DNA from: Acanthosepion pharaonis
Taxonomy: Eukaryota; Mollusca; Cephalopoda; Sepiida; Sepiidae
Assembly (NCBI GenBank): GCA_903632075.3
Contig: CAHIKZ030004276.1
Span: forward strand, 337,001-401,000
Direction: 5' to 3'
Length of the DNA stretch: 64,000 nt
Position numbers and translations under genes: made by a program. Below, piece by piece: positions 54,530 through 64,000 of the stretch (position 1 is its first letter; every line of letters starts with the position of its first letter). The notes under the pieces were generated by a model, which saw only the letters and a list, made by a program, of their open reading frames with translations, did not search any database and had not been told where the DNA came from.

Positions 54530-56235
54530 TTAGGTGTGTCACATCTTGTAAAAAGATTATACTAGTTTTTAGTATCGAGAATTAAACTTAATATTGTATT
54601 TATTAAACTAATCCGAATATATGATTTTGACCCCAAATCAGAATCTAGGGTGAAAACTTTTCAGTACCTTCCGGGATAATGTTTGGAAATGATTCAGCCA
54701 TTTAATATAAACGAAATGCAATTTAACTAGGGCAATAGCATCTCAATCTTCTTTAAAGTACGCCCTCTACAACCTCACATATTTATCGCAGCGTCACTTT
54801 ACAAAAAATGTTCAAAATCCCCTTTGAGGATTGACATCAGAATCGGTGAAATTTGGCAACAATGCAAAATGCCTGGTCACATTATCCTTAATCCAGTCCA
54901 CGCTCTGAAATACCCACCCCCGCTTTCAATTGTAATATCCCAAATTCACTGAGAGTCATTTCTGGATTGTAAGGTGTGTTGACAAACCTGCCTGGCGCGA
55001 TATTTTTCAATAAACAGTAAACAAATCCTGCAAGTGACTTGACTAATTTAATCTCTCTGTAATTGTGACTGCAATAGTTACACAATAAACAAACGCACTC
55101 AATTACACTTCACTCTCGACTGAGTTCCCACACAGGAGAATGCCAGCACACACACACGCGCTGTAAGATTTTATTCATTGCCTCTTCAAGTTTAGCTGTT
55201 AAATGTCCGCTATATCGCCATAATATATACCTCTTGCCCATGCAACAACTTCATTTAGTAAGACTCTACCTTGAGTAGCTCTTAGACAGTGTATTAGATG
55301 AACAATATAAAAACCTTCTGAAGAGACCTCAGAATATAACTGAGGTGTATGCTAATTTTGTTTATGTAGGAGTTGTGTGTTTAATAAATTTCGATGGGGT
55401 GGTCAGTACTTGTTGAATAAATGCGTTACTCTGCTGTTAGTGCCAGTGAATGCGCTTAATGAAAGGTAACATAACGAAAGTTGATATACTCTTGTTTGTT
55501 GTTAATGGTTGAATGCCCTTTCACACTGTTAGCATAATTCTAAAAACATGGGAAAATGACAGCGACAATAATAGCAAACAATTATTTGTACGGCTGATTC
55601 ATATATATTGAATATCATAATAACATTCAGAAATCGGAAACGGTTTAGGTCTGTTAGTTTTCAATAAAACAAAAAAAAAAACGTAAGTCCCCATTTTATG
55701 AATAATATAAATTGGTTCGTTGTTTTCACTTCATCTATCAGGCCACCCTGACAAACAATAACAACAGCTATTTTCATTTGTAACACTCTGATTATGATGT
55801 GAATAGTCATTGAAATATGCATTCAGTAATCCTATTCAGTAACAAATGCCTTAATTCGTGACCAATGACAATCCATTTCTTCCTGATTTTCAATGCATTC
55901 TTATAGTAAAATTTTTGGCAATGTATTTACATTATACATATAATAGCCGATTCTATCAATAATGCTTGCATTCATTCGTGATCAATGAGATCTATTTCTT
56001 CCTGATTTTCAATTATTTACAGTGCATTTACCTTATGAATATAGATCTCCTTTTCGGTGAGTAACCTATACAACTATAAGTATTGCTTACAAAGACATAT
56101 TAAGTTTAAAACAATGTAAGTCGATGGCACGTTAGTATTGAGTACAATAGGTAATGCCTAGAAATATTTTAATTAAATCTATACCTTCTGAATGACAAAC
56201 ATAAAGAGATGCGAAAAATGAACTTTTCATCCTAA
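54530..56235. other. Mostly unrecognised; contains a short LINE tail scrap and a local duplication
   Basis: 'cttgagtagctcttagacag' (about 55272) is a scrap of the LINE family E tail. 'aattcgtgaccaatgacaat' (55854) and 'cattcgtgatcaatgagatc' (55973) mark a diverged direct duplication of about 120 bp. A 65-codon minus-strand frame at 54888-55085 matches nothing I know. Confidence 0.4.
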
Positions 56236-56239
56236 TTTC

Positions 56240-57085
56240 AGATTTAATTGCTATGTATTATTTCTGACAGTAAGTTTCTTCCCTGCTGTGCATTTCCTTT
56301 TCAGTATGTTTGGATTAATTTTATTCTGCCAGCTGGTAGGAATAATATTTCTGGTTTCTACAGATGCATTAATGTTTACAGGTTCCATGGAAAATGTCCA
56401 CCATTTAATCCCATCAGTTCAGTCCTTTCTTATTCCATAGAGTCGAATCACTTCCTTGTTCCATATTCCGAAAGTAGCACCTATTTCTATCTATTAGTTT
56501 TTTATCGTTATCCTTACAAGTGATAGATTAGACCAAAATTACTGTCATATCCTCACTGCTCAATCCTCACTTTCCAGCCCTTATAGAGTTTAAAATCATT
56601 TATGCAGTCTTGTAGGGGGGTGACTTATTCTCCTCTACAGCGTCTGTCTCACATTCCAAACGCTGCAAGCCCATCACTGCTCTATCGTTATTACAGTGGC
56701 AACTGTTCAGATGTGATCTATTTTTTTACTCCCACCAGTTAAGACCTTTGCAATTAGGACACGCCATCCTACTTCCACAGAGTTGATTCATTCTCATTTC
56801 CACCATATTCCAACGGAGAACGTTTTACTCAGACAACTCTTTGCCAAGAGCTGCTACTTTTTACAACGGCCTCCTGCGTGTTTGTTTCTCTGAACATTAA
56901 ACTATAACGCTTTTCAAGTCAAAAGTCAGCCGTTATCTATTCTCCTGATTTTAACTTTCATTTAATCTTTAACCTTTTATTGATATCAGATGCCCCATTT
57001 ATCATAATCATTTTAACAGTAAGCTGCTACCTTGAGTAGCTCTTGTGCCTTATATTGGATAAACCTTAGTATAAAAATATCCCTG
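56240..57085 (+). mobile_element. LINE family E, truncated decayed copy
   Basis: The 3' part (56580-56950) reads in shifting frames: a R-V-x-N-x-A region, 'LQRLSHIPNAASPSLLYRYY'-like residues in the frame at 56636-56695, then R-P-L-Q-L-G-H-A-I-L, and 'SFQVKSQPLSILL' in another. This is the C-terminal layout of a LINE ORF2 related to but distinct from family A. The 3' tail 'tcataatcattttaacagta' / 'cttgagtagctcttgtgcct' is shared with 38985-39110. The 91-codon frame at 56248-56523 may be a further piece and is uncertain. Confidence 0.6.
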
Positions 57086-57289
57086 CTTTCATAAATTTAA
57101 TTATTTTTGAAAAGGTTTTTGTATTTGATCCTGCACTTAATAACAAATTTCGGTGAATCCGTGATGCCATGAATGTCATAAAAATGCCAATAAAATATAT
57201 TTTCCATAACTTACCTTAAGTTTTAAATATCTTAACGTTTTCAAGGTGTACCAATCAGGTTGTGATTTTCCAAGCGTAGCTTAGATGTG

Positions 57290-57395
57290 GCACAAGGCCG
57301 AAAGTATGGGGCACCCAGTGAGGATCGAACTCACTATTCAGTCATAATTGTTCTAGCGAGACAAGCTTGCTAACCATTAGACCGCCTCAAGGTGA
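57290..57395 (-). mobile_element. tRNA-derived SINE head or tRNA-like relic
   Basis: Minus strand: 'ggcggtctaatggttagcaa' (A-box region) and 'agtgagttcgatcctcact', a perfect T-arm with B box. The anticodon and acceptor parts do not pair properly and the region between them is too long for a normal tRNA. I therefore read it as a SINE head or dead tRNA copy. Confidence 0.6.
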
Positions 57396-57799
57396 CAATG
57401 TACCAATCTGGTTTGTCAGGCCAAAAGTTTGTTTACAATCGATTCTAATAATACCAGCTAACTGTAAACGGATATACATTATTAAATCATCCTGGGCGAT
57501 TTCCAAATTAGCCATTTACATTGTTATTTTTCATCGATGGGTGTTCAAATTTCAATACCATGATAAGCAGGCATGGACTTAAGAATATCCAGAAAGTCGA
57601 TCCAAGACATTCTTGATTTTAATTATGAGTTTGAAAAAAAAAAAAGAAATATATGAATTTATAGGTCCGGACCTGGCATGTCGGCTTCAGCCACTCTCCG
57701 ACCAACGTAGCTCCCCTTTACATCTCCTAAAAATAGATTCATAGTAATTGTTGGGTTGAGCTTTCCTCCTCGTTGGTTTGTTTGTTTGTTTTTTTGTTA

Positions 57800-57865
57800 T
57801 TTTGGGTTTTTTTTCATGGCATATCAACTCCTTATGGGTCATTTAATGCCGAAGTTTAATTTTCT
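57800..57865 (-). mobile_element. 5S-SINE tail scrap, antisense
   Basis: 'ggcatatcaactccttatgg' / 'gtcatttaatgccg' matches the extreme tail of the family (compare 'cggcttatcaaccatttgta' at 52469). Confidence 0.45.
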
Positions 57866-58089
57866 TGGTAGCATTAGTAATTTCTTTTTCAACAATGTAT
57901 TGTTAGTAATTTTTTTACTATGAAAATATATTATTATACTTTTTTATTTTAAATGTATTATTATACTTTTTTTTGTTTTGACCCCAGTTTGGGGGTTAAC
58001 TATTTGCTCAAAGTTGGGACTCTAACAGCCACTATCACTCTGGGTCAAGGTGGACCTGGGAACAACAGCTATTAAGAGGTGGTTACACG

Positions 58090-58470
58090 CTCCTTAAAAA
58101 CTCCTAATCAGATGCCTTGCTGCCGGATGTAGTTTATCGTCATACCCAGGCACTCCACGTTAGTAGCTCGACTTCATAAATTTAAGAGCGGTACTAGACT
58201 GGCAGGTAGGTCTTATATCTTCACAGCTGAAATTGCCAGTTGTTACCGTAAGTTCTCATATTTCTCGCTTATGGAACGCTTTTCCGAATTTTTGCATTCC
58301 TGTCAACTACGATCTTCAAAAACTTAAATGCACTGTCAATCGTCATCTTCTGTCTCCTTGGATCTTGTTCTTTTATTCTCCTCTGTGTTTCTTCCACTTT
58401 CAGTAACTCCTTGCATTCTCGTGGCTTTTATCACCCTGTCTGTGATGAAAGGGTTAAAAAAAAATCAAAC
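58090..58470 (+). mobile_element. LINE family A, 3' end, sense
   Basis: It begins with 'ctgccggatgtagtttatcg' (shared with 49100-49430). From 58165 it follows the LINE C-terminus: H-K-F-K-S-G-T-R-L-A-G-R-S, F-T-A-E and, in another frame, L-Q-K-L-K-C-T-V-N-R-H-L-L-S-P at about 58310-58355. The 3' UTR ends 'tgatgaaagggtt' plus A8 at 58455-58465. Confidence 0.75.
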
Positions 58471-58703
58471 TTAAACAGCCCTAGCAGTTGGCAAGTCCTA
58501 TATTTAAGGATATCTGATTAATACACTTATAATTACAGTACATTTTGCAGTTTCGGGAATTTTATTGACTTTCTATTCCATGAGGACAGCCAAAACCAGA
58601 TATTCTTGAGTAAAAATGTCTTTGTTATACTCCTAGCTGTATATAGTGTGTACCTTACTCCTTTTGAGTAGGTACACATCTATTTATCATCTCTCAGTTG
58701 CGT

Positions 58704-58721
58704 CTCTGTCCTTGGACAGAG
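58704..58721. repeat. 18-bp perfect palindrome
   Basis: ctctgtccttggacagag reads identically on both strands apart from the central TT/AA loop. A related half-site, 'aaaggacagagg', follows about 40 bp downstream. Confidence 0.8.
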
Positions 58722-58799
58722 TGCGCTCAGAGGCTTCTCCGTCAAAGGACAGAGGGGCAACTGAGGAAAATTATACGGCCCTGGGGAACAGCTGTCCGA

Positions 58800-58945
58800 G
58801 GCCGCACCTTCTCATTGCACTAGAGAGAAGGATCGGTGCACGCATGGTTACGGGGACTCGGGGAATTTTTGTTCCTTGCCAGGGTGTACGCGCTCGGGCT
58901 CCTCACATTAAACCGACCTTGTGTCACAACCTGACCTCGTAAATA
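58800..58945. repeat. Dispersed repeat family D, fourth copy
   Basis: 'ccttctcattgcactagaga', 'tttttgttccttgccagggt' and 'cacattaaaccgaccttgtg' match the copies at 46860-47820. This copy is GC-richer and may be the least decayed. The 98-codon frame over it has no family. Confidence 0.6.
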
Positions 58946-59409
58946 TCTACTCCTAGACGTATGTATACATGCGTCATTTTTTTTTTTAAGTTGTAGCATA
59001 TTATCCATTAAAATTTCAATGTCGTACATATATTACATTAAAATATTTAATTTTTCACGATATAAAGAATAAAAATGAACCGGATTTTTAACCACAGTGT
59101 GTATGTTCTCCTAATTTCCGTTTCAAAAATTATTTCAAATTCTCAGGGAAAGGTGTTAACTAGACATACTCAGTAATACGTTTGAAGGCATTAATTAATC
59201 TTTATTAATATAATTGCTCTAAAGATTCTTTAAAATTGAGCATATATGCGGAAAATTACCCAAAACTTTATAAAATGAGTTTTATCGTCAAAATCTTTGT
59301 GCTATTAAAAGGAGAGACTAAAGGATGTTTTAATTATTAAATTATTTTTTTTTTATCCTTTTTATAAACTTCGAAATTTTGGTTAAAATGTTTTTCTTAT
59401 TTTAACGTG

Positions 59410-60000
59410 GAACCATAAATGTGTATGATAAATTTTAGCGTCTTTTTTGTGGTAAAAAAACACATTGATTTGAAAATTCTAGCAAAAATCAGATAATTGT
59501 CTGATTTTAATGAAACTTTCAGGACTTGTTCACAAATGAACGAAATTATTTATGAAATGTTTCTTTTTAGAAAATCTTTATAAAACGTCCTTTTTATATC
59601 TGTTATCTCACATTTATTTAATTTTATGAAATCTCGAAAAAAATTGTCAGAGAATTTAAATCAACATTTTTTTTTATCAAACAGAACCCCTAGTTACAGA
59701 AACTCAGCCCTGGATGAATCGTAAAATAAAAAAATTAAATAAAACTAAGACATTATTTATTTAGAAACTTTTAAACTACTTTTATGAATAAAATATACTA
59801 TAGGCGATATTATCTCACCCAAAAAATCGATGAATAATGGATTTATAAGAATTGTTTTCGTTCTTTTTTTTGTTTTTTGTTTTTAATGAGAATAATATAT
59901 AAATTTTTAAATCTTTTAAAATTTTGTATGAAATTCTTTTAAATTTTTTTCTACGATATTTTAAATTTTGGAAGTGGGCGATCATTTGTAAGTCTTAGTA
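59410..60000. mobile_element. Partial copy of the 1.4-kb long-inverted-repeat element
   Basis: 'accataaatgtgtatgataa', 'cacattgatttgaaaattct' and 'cccctagttacagaaactca' correspond to the reverse complement of 51190 down to about 50600. Confidence 0.75.
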
Positions 60001-60039
60001 ACGTTTGTTTTTTTAACGTCCTTTTCTATCATCTATTCA

Positions 60040-60540
60040 CATAAGCTCGTCAGCTAGAGGGCTCACTATCGCTTTTGCCTTCGACATGTCTTGTAAGTGT
60101 CAAATTCTGCAAGCTCTCGTTCTTCATTATGTATTCAAGACATTTCAACTCTTTTTGATTCTGAGTATGTGTCCTTTTTATTTCTATTTTCCTTAAGGCT
60201 TGTTCATTCTTTTATGTACTCTGTCCATGGTATTCTTAGCATCTTTCTATAGAACCACATCTCTGTTGCTTCAAGTCTGTTCTTCATTTGTGAGGAAATT
60301 GTCCATCATGCACTGTCATATAGGAGGATTGATATTGCATAGCAGTTCAGCACTCTTTTCTGTGTTTCTAATGAAATTTTCCTGATTTTTAGTACTTCGC
60401 TTTGTTTTTGGAAAGAATTTTTTGCTATTCGAACGCACTCTCTACTGCCCAAAATTGGTTTAAGTCTTTTAAGAGTAGTTGTTTGTCTCTTGATTTGAAG
60501 CTCAAACGTGAACATCAGTTTTTGATTACGATGCTTTAAA
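60040..60540 (-). mobile_element. RTE/CR1-type LINE ORF2 C-terminus, antisense
   Basis: Minus strand: 'IRKISLETQKRVLNCYAISI' (about 60385-60325), then L-L-Y-D-S-A. After frame changes come R-L-E-A-T-E-M-W-F-Y-R-K-M-L-R-I-P-W, K-R-T-x-T-Q-N-Q-K-E-L-K and 'LTRHVEGKSDSE' (near 60070). The order matches LINE ORF2 (L-L-Y-G-x-E-x-W, R-R-M-L-R-I-x-W, L-x-F-L-G-H-I-M-R, L-T-G-H-I-E-G-K-R). It is the same subfamily as the scrap at 30970-31065. Dead. Confidence 0.8.
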
Positions 60541-60662
60541 TGCGAAAACTTTCAGAATCGATCATTGAATGCTAATGGCAAGCCGTTTCCTTATATAGAA
60601 ACATTCGCCATTCACTGAGCAGCCTGTGTTTCTGTCGGTTCATTTTTTTTTCTCAGGAAAAC

Positions 60663-61214
60663 GGTACTTGGGCATTTGGCCGACAGACATTTAACCGAAT
60701 GGACATTTAGCCGAAAATGTAGTGGCGTATTGACATGTATGTCACACTCTTTATCGGATTATGCTACATATATTTATAATTATTTACTGTATTAATTTAT
60801 AATTTTTTTGTTTTGTTTTGTTTTTTTTTGTTGTTTTTTTACAGGCCTTTTTTTAATCTATTCTGTATATATTGTATTTTACTTCAAATATTACTGTAAG
60901 CTAAGTATTTTGAAAAAAAGCACATTTTACTACAGCAAAATCTTAAGCTTTTACGATATGAAAGATCTTTCAATTTGCCCAAATACACTTAAATATTTTT
61001 AAAAAACTAATTTCAATAAACAAATATTGAAATAAGAAAACATTTAAATTTAGATTTACTTGAAATTCAGTGGTAATTATTAGCCCTATTCTCCCTAATA
61101 ATACTGCTAATTAAAATACTTAAAGTATTGCTTGTTACTATTTTACATGTGAAAATGGTGAAATGTCCGTTTGGCCAAATGTCTGTCGGCCAAATGTTCG
61201 GCCACGTAGGAACC
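60663..61214. mobile_element. MITE with about 40-50-bp terminal inverted repeats
   Basis: Left end 'ggcatttggccgacagacat' (60671) and right end, reverse complement, 'gaacatttggccgacagaca' frame an AT-rich interior of about 480 bp without coding capacity. Each end contains three ACATTT(G/A)(G/A)CC-like sub-repeats. Outer bases ggtac / ggaacc suggest slightly longer ends. Family unknown. Confidence 0.8.
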
Positions 61215-61887
61215 AAGTTTCTCAAGTTCAGTAAATGTTATCGCTTTTTCAATGCTGATAGCGGTTTCCTTCCTAACCTTTTGTTTGAAGTCGTGAGGAA
61301 CATCAAAATCTTGATTATGACATTATTTTCTCTTTGAGTTACATGTGGTATCCATTTAACTTGTTGCTGCTGTTGTCCTCAAGTGATGTGGTTTCTGTTA
61401 TTTGGTAGAGCAATACATTAGCTTCGAACGTGTAGCAGCTTTTGCGGTTTCACTATGAGTTCTCAGAAAAAAGCAAAAAAAAATACTATTGATATATTGT
61501 AATAACTATTATAAACATTTAAAATCAGGTGATAGTAATATTAATGGCAATGACGGTATTCACTTGGGTACGAGATGATTGATTACGTTTATAGATTTTT
61601 TTCGTCTAATGTCAAAATAAAAAAAAACTGAAAGGACAAGCGAACTGGAACAATACAAATGCTTCTTGTCTATGTTGAGGAAGGAATGAAGGAAATAAAT
61701 GAATAAATAAATGTGAATTTTGTAAGAATTTTTTGAAATATTTCTCATTATCTTATGACTGTTAGAAATCGTAAAATCTTACCCTTTGTCTATTTTCGTT
61801 CGGTCACCAAAGCAATGTAGCGTTAAACTCGGTTAATGTTTAGATGAGGGGGTCACTGTAAGCAAACCTCCTACAATCTGAATTATT

Positions 61888-64000
61888 TAATCATCTGACC
61901 CCAATAAGGTGATAATGCCACAAAGACGCAAGAGGTTACTGGGAGTGAAAAAGAATGAGAAGACTTTAGTGAGGAGAAAGGACAATAATTAAACAGAATT
62001 CAAGAAAGAAGATGGCGACAATGCTATTAAGACACAAGGGGCTACTAGGAATGAAAAGAATAAGAAGACTTTAGTGAGAAGAAAGGACAATAAAAGAACA
62101 GGGTTCAGGAAAACAGAAGATGATGACAATGCTACTAAGACACAAGGGGCTACTAGGAATGAAAAGAATAAGAAGACTTTAGTGAGAAGAAAGGACAATA
62201 AAAGAACAGGGTTAAGGAAAACAGAAGATGGCGACAATGCTACTAAGACACAAGGGGCTACTAGGAATGAAAAGAATAAGAAGACTTTAGTGAGAAGAAA
62301 GGACAATAAAAGAACAGGGTTCAGGAAAACAGAAGATGGCGACAATGCTACTAAGACACAAGGAGATACTAGGAATGAAAAGAATGAGAAGACTTTAGAG
62401 AGAAGAAAGGACAATAAAAGAACAGGGTTCAGGAAAACGAAATGGCGAAATACTACTAAGACACAAGGGCTACTAGGAATGAAAAGAATAAGAAGACTTT
62501 AGTGAGAAGAAAGGACAATAAAAGAACAGGGTTCAGGAAAACAGAAGATGGCGACAATGCTACTAAGACACAAGGAGATACTAGGAATGAAAAGAATAAG
62601 AAGACTTTAGTGAGAAGAAAGGACAATAAAAGAACAGGGTTCAGGAAAACAGAAGATGACGACAATGCTACTAAGACACAAGGGGCTACTAGGAATGAAA
62701 AGAATAAGAAGACTTTAGTGAGAAGAAAGGACAATAAAAGAACAGGGTTCAGGAAAACAGAAGATGGCGACAATGCTACTAAGACACAAGGGGCTACTAG
62801 GAATGAAAAGAATAAGAAGACTTTAGTGAGAAGAAAGGACAATAAAAGAACAGGGTTCAGGAAAACAGAAGATGGCGACAATGCTACTAAGACACAAGGA
62901 GATACCGGAATGAAAAGAATGAGAAGACTTTAGTGAGAAGAAAGGACAATAAAAGAACAGGGTTCAGGAAAACAGAAGATGACGACAATGCTACTAAGAC
63001 ACAAGGGGCTACTAGGAATGAAAAGAATAAGAAGACTTTAGTGAGAAGAAAGGACAATAAAAGAACAGGGTTCAGGAAAACAGAAGATGATGACAATGCT
63101 ACTAAGACACAAGGGGCTACTAGGAATGAAAAGAATAAGAAGACTTTAGTGAGAAGAAAGGACAATAAAAGAACAGGGTTCAGGAAAACAGAAGATGGCG
63201 ACAATGCTACTAAGACACAAGGGGCTACTAGGAATGAAAAGAATAAGAAGACTTTAGTGAGAAGAAAGGACAATAAAAGAACAGGGTTCAGGAAAACAGA
63301 AGATGACGACAATGCTACTAAACAAGGATACTAGGAATGAAAAGAATAAGAAGACTTTAGTGAGAAGAAAGGTCAATAAAAGAACAGGGTTCAGGAAAAC
63401 AGAAGATGACGACAATGCTACTAAGACACAAGGGCTACTGGGAATGAAAAAGAATAAGAAGACTTTAGTAAGAAGAAAGGACAATAAAAGAACAGGGTTT
63501 CAGGAAGACAGAAGATGGCGAAATGCTACTAAGACACAAGGGGTTACTAGGAATGAAAAGAATAAAGAAGACTTTAGTGAGAAGAAAGGTCAATAAAAGA
63601 ACAGGTTTCAGGAAAACAGAAGATGACGACAATGCTACTAAGACACAAGTGATTGTAGAAAGTGAAAAGAATAAGAAGACTTTGAAAAGAAAGGTCAATA
63701 AAGAACAGGTTTCAGGAAAACAGAAGATGGCGATAATGCTACTAAGACACAAGGGGCTTTAGGAATGAAAAGAATAAGAAGACAAAGAAAGGTCAATAAA
63801 AGAACAGGTTTCAGGAAAACAGAAGATGGCGACAATGCCACTAAGACGCAAGTGGTTACTGAAAATGAAAAGAATAAGAAGACTTTAGTAAAAGAGAAAG
63901 GACAATAAAAGAACAGGTTTCAGGAAAACAGAAGATGGCGACAATGCCACTAAGACGCAAGGGGTTACTGAAAATGAAAAGAATAAGAAGACTTTAGTGA
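61888..64000 (-). repeat. 108-bp satellite derived from the LINE family A 3' end, about 19 units, runs off the window
   Basis: Unit (plus strand) 'ggcgacaatgctactaagac' ... 'aagaagactttagtgagaag' ... 'aacagggttcaggaaaacag', period 108. Its reverse complement is the last codons, stop and 3' UTR of LINE family A (compare 25695-25797 and 30090-30200). The first unit at 61888 begins with the natural LINE terminus. Because 108 is 36 codons, frames of about 141 codons stay open on both strands: plus has a basic unit 'RRKDNKRTGFRKTEDGDNAT', minus a hydrophobic one 'VFLNPVLLLSFLLTKVFLFF'. They end at indels near 62470, 62900 and 63325. I do not regard them as genes. Units after about 63330 are more diverged. 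Confidence 0.95.

Noticed and set aside
54888..55085. Short frame with 'KSLAGFVYCLLKNIAPG' as a host exon
   Set aside because: No recognised family, no convincing splice sites, and a neighbouring block resembles repeat sequence near 42360-42400.
57290..57395. Genuine tRNA gene
   Set aside because: The T-arm is perfect, but the acceptor and anticodon stems do not pair and the central part is too long. A SINE head or dead copy fits better.

Overview
This is a piece of an animal nuclear genome: very AT-rich, with no operons, no long open gene, and most of the recognisable sequence made of decayed transposable elements, SINEs, satellites and (AT)n microsatellites. The mix fits a mollusc, most likely a cephalopod: many 5'-truncated LINE 3' ends of one family, Tc1/mariner and hAT relics, 5S-rRNA-derived SINEs and a Penelope-like element. 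The host assignment is inference; nothing here names the species.

Only one stretch looks like a host gene: a 185-nt internal exon at 43560-43744 (+) with good splice sites. It encodes the cofactor-binding start of a short-chain dehydrogenase (SDR16C / 17-beta-HSD11-like). The other exons are not recognised here, so the surrounding tens of kb are probably intron and flank. Three quiet, motif-rich stretches (34170-34520, 40440-41120, 51590-51760) are possible cis-regulatory elements, offered as inference only.

Layout. 1-13.4 kb: SINEs, a Tc1 relic, two 5S-SINEs, antisense LINE ends, a hAT C-terminus, an RTE C-terminus and a locally duplicated unclassified repeat. 13.4-20.2 kb: possible solo LTR, a Penelope-like element bounded by inverted 178-bp repeats, two large hairpins and more LINE/RTE ends. 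22.7-23.3 kb: 28-bp minisatellite. 24-31 kb: deleted mariner-type elements, tail-to-tail LINE ends and a mariner element nested in one of them. 32-34 kb: 85-bp satellite. 35-43 kb: AT-rich DNA and an 85-bp satellite relic with one unit inverted. 43.5-46.4 kb: the SDR exon and a nearly intact Tc1 element with IR/DR ends. 46.8-52.8 kb: unclassified repeats, 5S-SINEs and a 1.4-kb long-inverted-repeat element. 52.9-54.1 kb: a hAT derivative with a perfect 8-bp target duplication whose subterminal DNA has expanded into a minisatellite. 54-61 kb: SINEs, LINE/RTE remnants and a MITE. 61.9 kb to the right edge: a 108-bp satellite made from the 3' end of the common LINE.

The recurrent theme is transposon ends turning into tandem arrays: the LINE tail became the 108-bp satellite, the hAT end became a 33-36-bp minisatellite, and the 85-bp unit exists both as a long array and as a separate relic with an inverted copy. 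Several insertions can be dated relative to each other from sequence alone. I found no convincing new multi-gene system. The most unusual items are the LINE-tail satellite, the hAT minisatellite, the inverted-repeat Penelope element and the recurring hammerhead-like motif.
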